Positions 1-8,278 of a stretch of DNA of 64,000 bases are shown piece by piece; position 1 is the stretch's first letter; each line of letters starts with the position of its first letter. This DNA is from Pseudomonas brenneri. GTDB taxonomy: Bacteria; Pseudomonadota; Gammaproteobacteria; Pseudomonadales; Pseudomonadaceae. The notes under the pieces are model-generated. The model did no database searches. It was given only the letters and a program-made list of their open reading frames with translations, and was not told the origin of the DNA. The stretch covers positions 124,001-188,000 of the forward strand of contig NZ_VFIL01000002.1 of assembly GCF_007858285.1 (NCBI RefSeq), given 5' to 3'. The position numbers were made by a program, and so were the translations under genes.

Positions 1-378
1 CGCCCGAAATATGCTTTTGTTTATCGTCAGTTTTTTTGTCTTCTGAATCGGTTATACGGTCCTTGATTTGGTTTTCTGGGGCGGGTGAACTGTCAATGCT
101 TCGAGTATGGCGATGATGTATTGGGGGCTGAGGTATGGCCGTAAGAGGGGGCGCAGAAGGTTGGCTTATATTCATGGTTGACTCGTTTTTAGTAAGTAGA
201 TTTATATTGGTAGTTAATGTAATAACAGCGTCCTTGTTGTGGTTTTTTGTATGCTATTTTTGGTGGTGGTATGAGTGTGATAAGTTCCGGTTTTGCGATT
301 TGGTTTGCTTTGTAAGTTGGGTTTAAGCCGATGGCTACAGCTTTCAGGAAAAATCATGCGCTGTTGTACAGGCAAAAA
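1..378. other. AT-rich, T/G-skewed stretch without a convincing gene
   Basis: This stretch is much poorer in C on the plus strand than the rest of the window and is rich in T and G. A 63-codon frame (135-326) encodes a hydrophobic peptide with Trp/Phe-rich segments, preceded by a GAGG too close to its ATG. Its codon use is unlike the neighbouring genes, so I do not call it. All three plus frames open at the left edge stop within about 115 bases, so the tail of an accessory gene could end here. Nothing else is recognisable. Confidence 0.5.
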
Positions 379-402
379 AAACGCCGCCCGAAGGCAGCGT
401 TA
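374..402 (-). terminator. Intrinsic terminator of the SIMPL-domain gene
   Basis: Read on the minus strand, AACGCTGCC-TTCG-GGCGGCGTT forms a hairpin (one G-U pair) followed by a run of T. It lies about 25 bases after the stop of the minus-strand gene ending at 425. Confidence 0.85.
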
Positions 403-424
403 TTACAACTAAGGTATTGCTCAA

Positions 425-1138
425 TCAGGGCATCTGAACTTCGATTACCCCGTCCGCCGACATACTGACCTGGCTGGTACCGGCCTCGACCTCAGGCGTG
501 GGCGCCGAATCCATCGCAGCGGCCTTCATCATCATGCCGCCACGGGCGTAGGGCTGTGGATAACCATTGGTATTGAAGTTCAGGTTGACGATCTTGTAGC
601 CCTTGCCGCCCAGCGCATCGGTGGCCAGTTGGGCACGGGCCTTGAACGCGCTGACCGCTTCCTTGAGCAGCGCATCTTCGCTGGCTTTGCGGGTCGGGTT
701 GGCGATGGCGAAGTCCATGCTGTCCATTTTCAGGTGGGTCAGCATCTCGCCGGTGAGCTTGGACAGCGCCGCGAAGTCCGAGCTTTCCATGCGCAGTTCG
801 GCGCGTTCACGCCAGCCGGTGATCTTCTGGTTCTTGTTGTCGTAGATCGGGTAGCTGTTACGGCTGCCCTGGCGCAGGGTCACGCTTTTGACTTCGCGGG
901 CCTGGGCCAGCGCCTTGTTCATGGTGGTGGTGATTTCTGCGGCCAGCTTGGCCGGGTCGGTGTTCTGGGACTCGGTGTACAGGGTGACGATCATCTGGTC
1001 GCGGGCCACTTCCTGGCTGACTTCGGCACGCAGGGAAATCTGGTTGTAGTGCAGTTGATCGGCAGCCAGCACGGGCAGGCTGGCGACGGTGCCAACGCTG
1101 AGGGCAATAAGGGCGGCACTGCGAGTGAAACGTGACAT
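425..1138 (-). CDS. SIMPL-domain (DUF541) periplasmic protein
   Basis: This 237-residue protein has an N-terminal signal peptide: basic MSRFTR, a hydrophobic core to about residue 22, then an Ala-rich LPVLAAD cleavage region. The rest matches the SIMPL/DUF541 family (E. coli YggE-like). It opens with a conserved 'LRAEVSQEVARDQM' strand, carries the central 'SYPIYDN...ITGWRER' block and ends with 'ADGVIEVQMP'. Family members are exported and have been linked to oxidative-stress tolerance, but no enzyme activity is established. The gene stands alone, with its own terminator downstream. AGCTCC just upstream on the plus strand is its Shine-Dalgarno sequence (GGAGCT). Confidence 0.85.
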   Translation of the reverse strand: MSRFTRSAALIALSVGTVASLPVLAADQLHYNQISLRAEVSQEVARDQMIVTLYTESQNTDPAKLAAEITTTMNKALAQAREVKSVTLRQGSRNSYPIYDNKNQKITGWRERAELRMESSDFAALSKLTGEMLTHLKMDSMDFAIANPTRKASEDALLKEAVSAFKARAQLATDALGGKGYKIVNLNFNTNGYPQPYARGGMMMKAAAMDSAPTPEVEAGTSQVSMSADGVIEVQMP

Positions 1139-1363
1139 GGAAGCTCCTTGAGGGTGATCGTGTTCGATAAGACTGTAGACGGGCGATTTGGGTTCGTCGG
1201 GTTACAAATTCTCTACACCTTGGCGCGATGCCGACGAACGGTCAATTTGCGTCCGGCGTTCCTGATTATGTGACCTGCGTCAAAGGGCCACACACACGCT
1301 GTCGATACCCTGGCTTCGTTTATACTCCTTGCGATCCGCCTGGAGCGCTCATCAGGAGAGCTC

Positions 1364-2626
1364 ATGCTCGCCCCCGTACAACTGACTTCCGCCACTCGCC
1401 AGAACCTCTGGCGCCTGACGTTTATCCGCACCCTGGTCCTGGCCGCACAAGCCGGTTCCGTGGGGCTTGCCTATTGGTTTGACCTGCTGCCGTTGCCCTG
1501 GCTGCAGCTGTGGGTGACCTTGGCTTTTTCCACGGTGCTGTGTGTGTTCACGGCCATCCGCCTGCGCACCACGTGGCCGGTGACGGAGCTGGAGTATGCC
1601 CTGCAACTGGCCTGTGACCTGTTTATCCACAGTGTGTTGCTGTATTTCTCCGGTGGTTCCACCAACCCGTTCGTTTCCTATTACCTGGTGCCACTGACCA
1701 TTGCTGCCGTGACGTTGCCGTGGCGCTACTCGGTGATCCTGTCGGGTATTGCCCTGGCGCTCTACACCTTGCTGCTGGCGCAGTTCTATCCCCTGGAAAC
1801 CTTCCCGATCGCCCGGGAAAACCTGCAGATCTACGGGATGTGGCTGAGCTTCGCGCTGTCGGCGGCGGTGATCACCTTTTTTGCCGCGCGCATGGCCGAA
1901 GAGCTGCGGCGCCAGGAAGAACTGCGCGCTATCCGCCGCGAAGAGGGCCTGCGCGACCAGCAACTGTTGGCAGTGGCGACCCAGGCCGCCGGCGCAGCCC
2001 ATGAGCTGGGCACGCCGTTGGCGACCATGAGCGTGCTGATCAAGGAAATGCGCCAGGACCATCACGACCCGGCGCTACAGGACGACCTCAGCGTGCTGCA
2101 GGAGCAGGTCAAGCAGTGCAAGCAAACCTTGCAGCAACTGGTGCGCGCCGCCGAAGCCAACCGGCGCCTGGCGGTGGACATGCAAGACGTCACCCAGTGG
2201 CTGCACGAAGCACTGAACCGCTGGCACCTGATGCGCCCCGAAGCCAGTTATCGCTTCCATCTGTTGGGGCAGGGCGCGGTACCGCGCATGGCGCCACCGC
2301 CGGACTTGACCCAGGCATTGCTGAATCTGTTGAACAATGCCGCCGACGCCTGTCCGGAAGGGCTGGAAGTGCAATTGGACTGGGATTCGGAAACCCTCAC
2401 CATCAGCATTCGTGACCACGGCGCCGGTGTGCCGCTGGCCATCGCCGAACAAATCGGCAAGCCATTCTTTACCACCAAGGGCAAAGGCTTCGGCCTGGGC
2501 CTGTTCTTGAGCAAGGCCAGCGTGACCCGCGCTGGCGGCTCGGTGAAACTTTACCCCCATGAGGAAGGCGGCACGCTCACCGAGCTGCGCCTGCCCCGTG
2601 CTGCACGAGGAGACATCGATGAGTGA
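1364..2626 (+). CDS. roxS: Redox-sensing histidine kinase RoxS (RegB/PrrB family)
   Basis: This 420-residue membrane kinase senses the redox state of the respiratory chain and phosphorylates RoxR. About six transmembrane segments fill residues 20-175. The quinone-linked RegB signature GGSTNPF is at 97-103. The phosphorylated histidine is His213 in the H-box (AAHELGTPLA). Cys252 in EQVKQCKQTL sits where RegB has its redox-active cysteine. The ATP-binding domain shows the N-box NLLNNAADA (321-329), DHGAG (351-355) and GFGLGL (375-380). CAGGAGAG lies 5-6 bases before the ATG. It overlaps roxR by 8 bases, so the two are translationally coupled. In P. aeruginosa the pair controls the cyanide-insensitive oxidase and other respiratory genes. 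Confidence 0.93.
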   Translation: MLAPVQLTSATRQNLWRLTFIRTLVLAAQAGSVGLAYWFDLLPLPWLQLWVTLAFSTVLCVFTAIRLRTTWPVTELEYALQLACDLFIHSVLLYFSGGSTNPFVSYYLVPLTIAAVTLPWRYSVILSGIALALYTLLLAQFYPLETFPIARENLQIYGMWLSFALSAAVITFFAARMAEELRRQEELRAIRREEGLRDQQLLAVATQAAGAAHELGTPLATMSVLIKEMRQDHHDPALQDDLSVLQEQVKQCKQTLQQLVRAAEANRRLAVDMQDVTQWLHEALNRWHLMRPEASYRFHLLGQGAVPRMAPPPDLTQALLNLLNNAADACPEGLEVQLDWDSETLTISIRDHGAGVPLAIAEQIGKPFFTTKGKGFGLGLFLSKASVTRAGGSVKLYPHEEGGTLTELRLPRAARGDIDE

Positions 2627-3179
2627 CGAGATCCAAGTCGAAGGCGAAGAACTGCCGCACCTGTTGCTGGTAGATGACGATGCCACCTTTACCCGCGTGA
2701 TGGCGCGCGCCATGAGCCGGCGCGGTTTTCGCGTCAGCACGGCGGGGTCGGCAGAAGAGGGCCTGACCATCGCCCAGGCCGACCTGCCGGACTACGCGGC
2801 ACTGGACCTGAAAATGGATGGCGACTCCGGCCTGGTGCTATTGCCCAAGCTGCTGGAGCTGGACCCGGAAATGCGCGTGCTGATCCTCACCGGCTACTCC
2901 AGCATTGCCACCGCCGTCGAGGCGATCAAGCGCGGTGCCTGCAACTACCTGTGCAAGCCGGCCGATGCGGATGACGTACTGGCTGCGCTGCTCTCCGAGC
3001 ACGCCGACCTCGACACCCTGGTGCCGGAAAACCCGATGTCGGTGGACCGCCTGCAGTGGGAGCACATCCAACGTGTGTTGACCGAGCATGAAGGCAATAT
3101 CTCGGCGACTGCCCGAGCGTTGGGCATGCATCGCCGGACCTTGCAGCGCAAGTTGCAGAAGCGCCCGGTACGCCGCTGA
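2619..3179 (+). CDS. roxR: Response regulator RoxR (RegA/PrrA/ActR family)
   Basis: This 186-residue response regulator is the partner of RoxS. The receiver domain has the acidic pocket VDDD (18-21), phospho-acceptor Asp63 in ALDLKM, and Lys113 in LCKPAD. A Fis-type helix-turn-helix (about 160-183, GNISATARALGMHRRTLQRKLQ) ends the protein, which is the compact RegA layout with no AAA+ domain. I chose the ATG at 2619, which follows CACGAGGAGACATCG, over a longer frame starting at 2559, because the extension translates roxS sequence. The gene is followed by a REP palindrome and a strong terminator. Confidence 0.95.
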   Translation: MSDEIQVEGEELPHLLLVDDDATFTRVMARAMSRRGFRVSTAGSAEEGLTIAQADLPDYAALDLKMDGDSGLVLLPKLLELDPEMRVLILTGYSSIATAVEAIKRGACNYLCKPADADDVLAALLSEHADLDTLVPENPMSVDRLQWEHIQRVLTEHEGNISATARALGMHRRTLQRKLQKRPVRR

Positions 3180-3195
3180 GCGCTGTACTTGGTCA

Positions 3196-3226
3196 ATGTG
3201 GGAGCGAGCAAGCCCGCTCCCACATT
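3196..3226. repeat. REP palindrome (GTGGGAGC type)
   Basis: An imperfect inverted repeat, GTGGGAGCGAGCAAGC...GCTCCCAC, lies between the convergent roxR and yhcB-like genes. It matches the core of other REPs in this window (for example 9439-9522 and 49971-50057). Confidence 0.8.
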
Positions 3227-3245
3227 TGGTTTGTGTAGATTTAAC

Positions 3246-3285
3246 AAAAAGCCCGGCTGATCATCGATCAGCCGGGCTTTTTGTT
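3246..3285. terminator. Bidirectional terminator between roxR and yhcB-like gene
   Basis: A perfect hairpin, AAAGCCCGGCTGATC-AT-GATCAGCCGGGCTTT, is flanked by A and T runs. It can end transcripts arriving from both sides, which suits the convergent gene pair. Confidence 0.9.
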
Positions 3286-3301
3286 GTGGCTTGAAAGCGA
3301 C

Positions 3302-3739
3302 TTACTTCTTCAGGCCGTAATGCTCATCCAGCATGCCGGGGGCGTTCGGCGTTTTGGGTGCGTAGTCCCGTGGTGGCTCCTGGTTTTCCCGAGGTGGGGT
3401 CAGGCGTTCCCGTGGAGCTTGCGCGGCATCGGAGTGCAGTGCTGCCAGCAGACGCTGACGGGTGATGTCGTCCAGGGCCAGGCGGTTGGCGCCATCGGCG
3501 AGGTGATCCTGTACTTCCTGGTAGCTCTGGGTGAGCTTCTTGACCAGGGTCGCGGTGCTGTTGAAGTGGGTAACAACCTCGTTCTGATAACTGTCAAAAC
3601 GTTCCTGGATGTCATCCAGCTGACGCTGCGTGCGGTTAGGCGCGGCATTCGGCAGCAGGCGAGCAATCAGGAATCCAATGGCGACACCGGCAACCAGGGC
3701 AAGAGTCGGCAACAACCAAACTAAGAGCGAGTGTTCCAC
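3302..3739 (-). CDS. YhcB/ZapG-like inner-membrane protein (DUF1043)
   Basis: This 145-residue protein has one N-terminal membrane helix (about 7-27, LVWLLPTLALVAGVAIGFLIARLL). A cytoplasmic coiled-coil-prone region follows (about 35-95, QRQLDDIQERFDSYQNEVVTHF), and the tail is Pro-rich and disordered. This is the layout of DUF1043/YhcB, which E. coli work ties to cell division, envelope growth and cell shape. The gene is a single unit convergent with roxR. Confidence 0.85.
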   Translation of the reverse strand: MEHSLLVWLLPTLALVAGVAIGFLIARLLPNAAPNRTQRQLDDIQERFDSYQNEVVTHFNSTATLVKKLTQSYQEVQDHLADGANRLALDDITRQRLLAALHSDAAQAPRERLTPPRENQEPPRDYAPKTPNAPGMLDEHYGLKK

Positions 3740-3886
3740 GAGTCCTTCCTCTATAAACGGCTTTGCTTTACGTTAACGGCTCAAACCTGCGCTGTATACC
3801 GCGATTAAGCTCGCAATGATGCCATGCACAGACTTTTAGCTAGACGAGTCGACCCCTTGAGAGGTCACGGAGTTCATTCCTTGCTC

Positions 3887-4516
3887 ATGCGTGAAACCCC
3901 CGTTTTGATCGATGGCCCGGTAGGCCAATTGGAAGCCCTGTATCTGGATCACCCCGAGCCACGTGGCCTGGCGCTGATCTGCCACCCCAACCCGGTGCAG
4001 GGCGGAACCATGCTTAATAAAGTCGTATCGACCTTGCAACGCACCGCTCGCGATGCTGGTTTGATCACTTTGCGTTTCAATTACCGTGGCGTGGGTGCCA
4101 GTGCCGGTACCCACGACATGAGCACCGGTGAAGTGGACGATGCGCAAGCGGCGGCCGGTTGGCTGCGTGAAAAGCACCCGGACCTGCCCATCACCTTGTT
4201 GGGTTTCTCGTTCGGTGGATTTGTTGCCGCAAGCCTCGGCGGACGCCTGGAAGCCAAGGGCGAAAAACTCGCGCACCTGTTCATGGTGGCAGCGGCGGTC
4301 ATGCGTTTGCGTGATGAGGACGTGCTGCCACAGGACTGCCCGTTGACCCTGATCCAGCCGGAAACCGACGAAGTGGTCGACCCGCAGGCCGTCTACGACT
4401 GGTCCGCGGCCCTCAAACGCCCCCATGAACTGCTGAAAGTGGCAGAATGTGGACACTTTTTCCATGGCAAGCTGACTGATCTCAAGGATCTGGTCCTGCC
4501 GCGCCTTTCGAATTGA
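3887..4516 (+). CDS. Alpha/beta hydrolase (dienelactone hydrolase-like)
   Basis: This 209-residue protein has the alpha/beta-hydrolase fold. It shows the oxyanion-side 'ICHPNPVQGGTM' segment, a nucleophile elbow GFSFGG around residue 104, an Asp in 'ETDEVVDP' and a late His in 'AECGHFFHGKL', which together give a plausible Ser-Asp-His triad. The substrate is unknown; the protein resembles YqiA/KynB-type esterases annotated only at family level. I prefer the ATG at 3887 over an upstream in-frame ATG at 3824, because the 21-residue extension has no family-like sequence. It lies 24 bases before trpS and is probably co-transcribed with it. Confidence 0.85.
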   Translation: MRETPVLIDGPVGQLEALYLDHPEPRGLALICHPNPVQGGTMLNKVVSTLQRTARDAGLITLRFNYRGVGASAGTHDMSTGEVDDAQAAAGWLREKHPDLPITLLGFSFGGFVAASLGGRLEAKGEKLAHLFMVAAAVMRLRDEDVLPQDCPLTLIQPETDEVVDPQAVYDWSAALKRPHELLKVAECGHFFHGKLTDLKDLVLPRLSN

Positions 4517-4540
4517 TAGCAGTCTGATAAGCGATTACCC

Positions 4541-5896
4541 ATGACGACTCGTACCCGTATCCTCACCGGCATCACCACCACCGGCACACCGCACCTGGGC
4601 AACTACGCCGGTGCCATCCGCCCGGCGATCCTCGCCAGCCAGGATGCCAATGCCGATTCGTTTTACTTCCTGGCCGACTACCACGCCCTGATCAAGTGCG
4701 ATGACCCGCAGCGCATCCAGCGCTCGCGTATGGAAATCGCCGCGACCTGGCTGGCCGGTGGCCTGGATGTGAACCGGGTGACGTTCTATCGTCAGTCCGA
4801 TATCCCGGAAATTCCCGAGCTGACCTGGCTGCTGACCTGCGTCGCGGCCAAGGGCCTGCTCAACCGCGCCCACGCCTACAAGGCCTCGGTGGACAAGAAC
4901 CTGGAAAACGGCGAAGACCCGGATGCCGGGATCAGCATGGGCCTGTACAGCTACCCGGTGCTGATGGCGGCGGACATCCTGATGTTCAACGCGCACAAGG
5001 TGCCGGTCGGCCGCGACCAGATCCAGCACGTGGAAATGGCCCGTGATATCGGCCAGCGTTTCAACCATCTGTTTGGCAAGGGCCGTGAGTTCTTCACCAT
5101 GCCCGAGGCGTTGATCGAAGAAAGCGTCGCCACCTTGCCGGGCCTGGATGGACGCAAGATGTCGAAAAGCTACGACAACACCATCCCGTTGTTCACCAGC
5201 GCCAAGGACATGAAGGACGCGATCTCGCGGATCGTCACCGACTCCCGCGCGCCGGGTGAGGCCAAGGATCCGGATAACTCGCACCTGTTCACCTTGTACC
5301 AGGCGTTTGCCACTGCGGAACAGGAGCGGCAACTGCGCAGCGAACTGCTCGACGGCCTGGGCTGGGGCGAGGCGAAGAACCGCCTGTTCCAGTTGCTGGA
5401 CGATCAGTTGGGTGAAGCCCGCGAGCGTTACCATCAATTGATGTCGCGCCCCTCGGACATGGAAGACCTGCTGCTGGTCGGCGCCAAGAAAGCCCGTGCC
5501 GTTGCCGGTCCGTTCCTGCAAGAGCTGCGTGAAGCCGTGGGCCTGCGCTCGTTCGTCAACCAGGCCGCCGAGGCAGTCAGCACCAAGAAGAAGGCGGTGA
5601 AGGCCGCACGCTTTGTGAGCTTTCGTGAAGACGACGGCAGCTTCCGCTTCCGCCTGCTGGCGGCTGATGGCGAGCAGTTGCTGCTGTCGCGCAACTTCGC
5701 CGACGGCAAGGCGGCGGGTGCTGCCACCAAGCAGTTGCAGTCCGGCCAGGCGCTGGATGTGCGCAGTGAAGCCTCAAGCTTCAGTGTGTGGCTCGACGGC
5801 GCGTGTGTCGCCGACAGCCCGGCCTTCGCCGACGCCGCTGCGCGGGATGCTGCCATCGAAGCCGTGCGCGTGGCGTTGACGCCCATCGAGGACTGA
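4541..5896 (+). CDS. trpS: Tryptophanyl-tRNA synthetase with C-terminal extension
   Basis: This class I synthetase charges tRNA-Trp. The HIGH-equivalent TPHLGNY is at residues 16-22 and the KMSKS loop at 206-210 (GRKMSKSYDN). At 451 residues it is about 115 longer than the E. coli enzyme (334). The extra C-terminal part (about 355-450) contains two degenerate repeats. FRFRLLAADGEQLLLS...FAD begins at 368 and FSVWLDGACVADSPAFAD at 414. They resemble the tandem repeat of the small YegP/DUF1508 proteins. The catalytic domain looks complete, so the extension is an addition, not a frame error. Confidence 0.95.
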   Translation: MTTRTRILTGITTTGTPHLGNYAGAIRPAILASQDANADSFYFLADYHALIKCDDPQRIQRSRMEIAATWLAGGLDVNRVTFYRQSDIPEIPELTWLLTCVAAKGLLNRAHAYKASVDKNLENGEDPDAGISMGLYSYPVLMAADILMFNAHKVPVGRDQIQHVEMARDIGQRFNHLFGKGREFFTMPEALIEESVATLPGLDGRKMSKSYDNTIPLFTSAKDMKDAISRIVTDSRAPGEAKDPDNSHLFTLYQAFATAEQERQLRSELLDGLGWGEAKNRLFQLLDDQLGEARERYHQLMSRPSDMEDLLLVGAKKARAVAGPFLQELREAVGLRSFVNQAAEAVSTKKKAVKAARFVSFREDDGSFRFRLLAADGEQLLLSRNFADGKAAGAATKQLQSGQALDVRSEASSFSVWLDGACVADSPAFADAAARDAAIEAVRVALTPIED

Positions 5897-5924
5897 CCCG
5901 ACCAAGGGTTGATTGCCATTATCC

Positions 5925-5955
5925 GGGGCCATCGTTACAGTGACGGCCCGTTTTT
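5925..5955 (+). terminator. Probable terminator after trpS
   Basis: GGGGCC...GGCCC pairs around a small inner CGTTA-CAG-TGACG stem, followed by GTTTTTG. It lies between trpS and zapE, so zapE may have its own promoter or be reached by read-through. Confidence 0.6.
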
Positions 5956-5975
5956 GTTGCCTTGCTAACGAAATT

Positions 5976-7070
5976 ATGACGCCCCTAGAACGATATCAAG
6001 CTGATCTGAAGCGCCCCGACTTCTTCCATGATGCGGCCCAGGAAACGGCGGTGCGCCATTTGCAGCGCCTGTACGAAGACCTGGTCGCGGCCTCGCAGAG
6101 CAAACCCGGGATGCTCAGCAAGTTGTTTGGCAAGAAAGACCTGGTGCCGGTCAAGGGCCTGTATTTCTGGGGGGGCGTGGGCCGGGGGAAGACATACCTG
6201 GTCGATACCTTCTTCGAAGCGCTGCCGTTCAAGGAAAAATCGCGCACGCACTTCCACCGCTTTATGAAGCGTGTGCATGAAGAGATGAAGACCCTGCATG
6301 GCGAGAAAAACCCGCTGACCATCATCGCCAAGCGTTTCTCCCAGGAAGCCCGGGTGATCTGCTTCGATGAGTTCTTCGTGTCCGATATTACCGACGCGAT
6401 GATCCTTGGCACCTTGATGGAAGAGTTGTTCCGCAACGGCGTAACCCTGGTCGCCACCTCGAACATCGTGCCCGACGGCCTCTACAAGGACGGCCTGCAA
6501 CGCGCGCGCTTCCTGCCGGCCATCGCGCTGATCAAGCAGCACACCGATATCGTCAACGTCGACAGCGGCGTCGACTACCGTCTGCGTCACCTTGAGCAAG
6601 CCGAGCTGTTCCACTTCCCCCTCGACGAAGCAGCCCACGAAAGCCTGCGCAAGAGCTTTCGCGCGCTGACGCCGGAATGCACCCAGGCGGTGGAAAACGA
6701 TAAGTTGATGATCGAAAATCGCCAGATCATTGCCCTGCGTACCTGTGACGACGTGGCCTGGTTCGACTTTCGCGAACTGTGCGACGGCCCGCGCAGCCAG
6801 AACGACTACATCGAACTGGGCAAGATCTTCCATGCGGTGATCTTGAGCGGCGTCGAGCAAATGAGCGTGACCACCGACGACATCGCCCGGCGCTTTATCA
6901 ACATGGTCGATGAGTTCTACGACCGTAACGTCAAGCTGATCATCTCGGCCGAAGTCGAACTCAAGGACCTCTACACTGGCGGTCGCTTGAACTTCGAATT
7001 CCAGCGGACCTTGAGCCGCTTGCTGGAAATGCAATCCCACGAGTTCCTGGCGCGGGCGCACAAGCCTTAG
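5976..7070 (+). CDS. zapE: Cell division AFG1-like ATPase ZapE
   Basis: This 364-residue P-loop ATPase of the AFG1/LACE1 family is a Z-ring-associated protein in E. coli, needed under low oxygen and other stress. Walker A GGVGRGKT is at 66-73 and Walker B VICFDEF at 127-133. The conserved 'ATSNIVPDGLYKDGLQR' sensor stretch and a C-terminal 'GGRLNFEFQRTLSRL' block are present. The ATG at 5976 (MTPLERYQADL) is the usual family start; a longer frame from 5913 would run through the terminator hairpin. Confidence 0.94.
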   Translation: MTPLERYQADLKRPDFFHDAAQETAVRHLQRLYEDLVAASQSKPGMLSKLFGKKDLVPVKGLYFWGGVGRGKTYLVDTFFEALPFKEKSRTHFHRFMKRVHEEMKTLHGEKNPLTIIAKRFSQEARVICFDEFFVSDITDAMILGTLMEELFRNGVTLVATSNIVPDGLYKDGLQRARFLPAIALIKQHTDIVNVDSGVDYRLRHLEQAELFHFPLDEAAHESLRKSFRALTPECTQAVENDKLMIENRQIIALRTCDDVAWFDFRELCDGPRSQNDYIELGKIFHAVILSGVEQMSVTTDDIARRFINMVDEFYDRNVKLIISAEVELKDLYTGGRLNFEFQRTLSRLLEMQSHEFLARAHKP

Positions 7071-7087
7071 GCAAACACCGAACCAAA

Positions 7088-7119
7088 ATGTGGGAGCGAG
7101 CAAGCCCGCTCTCACATTT
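7088..7119. repeat. REP palindrome (GTGGGAGC type)
   Basis: A single REP, ATGTGGGAGCGAGCAAGC...GCTCTCACATTT, lies between the convergent zapE and glxA-like genes. One arm has a T replacing C (CTCTCAC), so the palindrome is slightly decayed. Confidence 0.75.
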
Positions 7120-7137
7120 GATTGTGCCCGGCTTTAG

Positions 7138-8133
7138 TCAGGCGGCCTGCTGGAACTGCTGGCGATACTGGTTCGGCGACAACTCCGTGTGCTGCCTGAA
7201 CAGTCGCGCAAAGAAGCTCGCGTCGTCATAACCCACTTCATAGCTGATGGTCTTGATGCTCTTGCGGCTGCCCGACAACAAGCCCTTGGCCGTCTCGATC
7301 CGCAGGCGTTGCAGGTAGTGCAGCGGCTTGTCGCCGGTCGCGGTCTGGAACCTTCGCATGAAGTTGCGGATGCTCATGCCGTGTTCGCGGGCGACGTCTT
7401 CAAAGCGGAACTTGTCGGCGAAGTGCTCTTCAAGCCAGTGCTGGATCTGCAGGATGATCACGTCCTGGTGCAGCTTCTGCCCGCCAAAACCGATGCGTCC
7501 CGGCGCGTAGCTGCGCTGCACTTCGTAGAGAATGTCGCGGGCCACGGCCTGGGCGATGTTGGCGCCGCAGAAACGCTCGATCAGATAGATGTAGAGGTCG
7601 CAGGCCGAGGTGGTGCCGCCGGCGCAGTACAGGTTGTCGGCGTCGGTCAGGTGCTTGTCCTGATTGAGCTGGACCTTGGGGAAACGCTCGCTGAAGGCAT
7701 TGAAGAAGCGCCAGTAGGTGGTCGCCTCCTTGCCATCGAGCAGGCCGGCTTCGGCGAGCCAGAAGACTCCGGTGGCCTCGCCACAGAGCACTGCACCCCG
7801 GGCATGCTGCTCGCGCAGCCATGGCAGGATCTGCGGGTAGCGTTTGCTCAGGGCGTCGAAGTCATCCCAGAAGGCCGGCAACACAATGATGTCGGCGTTT
7901 TCCAGGCCGCCGTCCACCGGCATGATCACATCGCTGAAGCTGCGCACCGATTGCCCGTCGGGGCTCACCAGACGGGTTTCAAAGGCTGGGGTGAGGCCCT
8001 GGCCTAGTTGTTTGCCGTAACGCAGGCTGGCGAGGTGGAAGAAATCCTTGGCTTGCATGAGGGTTGAAGCAAACACCCGATCAATGGCCAAAATGCTGAC
8101 GCGCCGCAGGGGCGTGGAGACGAGGCTAGACAT
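7138..8133 (-). CDS. GlxA-family transcriptional regulator (DJ-1/PfpI + AraC HTH)
   Basis: This 331-residue protein has a DJ-1/PfpI-like N-terminal sensor domain (about 10-195, including 'HARGAVLCGEATGVFWLAEAG'). A C-terminal AraC/XylS DNA-binding domain follows (about 225-325, ending 'SYEVGYDDASFFARLFRQHTELSPNQYRQQF'). GlxA-type regulators usually activate catabolism of small nitrogenous or quaternary amine compounds. The Cys in the elbow position (VLCGEATG) is present, but these domains normally bind ligand and do not catalyse. The gene is divergent from the acyl-CoA dehydrogenase, 145 bases away, which may be its target; that link is inference. Confidence 0.88.
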   Translation of the reverse strand: MSSLVSTPLRRVSILAIDRVFASTLMQAKDFFHLASLRYGKQLGQGLTPAFETRLVSPDGQSVRSFSDVIMPVDGGLENADIIVLPAFWDDFDALSKRYPQILPWLREQHARGAVLCGEATGVFWLAEAGLLDGKEATTYWRFFNAFSERFPKVQLNQDKHLTDADNLYCAGGTTSACDLYIYLIERFCGANIAQAVARDILYEVQRSYAPGRIGFGGQKLHQDVIILQIQHWLEEHFADKFRFEDVAREHGMSIRNFMRRFQTATGDKPLHYLQRLRIETAKGLLSGSRKSIKTISYEVGYDDASFFARLFRQHTELSPNQYRQQFQQAA

Positions 8134-8278
8134 AATTTCGATTATTCTTATAGGGGAAAGTGGTCAACTAACGGCTGGATCGTCTTATTTTTTGTCGCAT
8201 GTGTCCAGTGTCCTGTGACGGCCGTGCAGCTTAGGCTCTGTGATCTTGTTTTTGTCTGACAATCGACGCAGGTGACCC

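Noticed and set aside
135..326. 63-codon frame with a hydrophobic segment
   Set aside because: It has a weak ribosome site, foreign composition and no family resemblance, so I kept it only as a note on the left-edge stretch.
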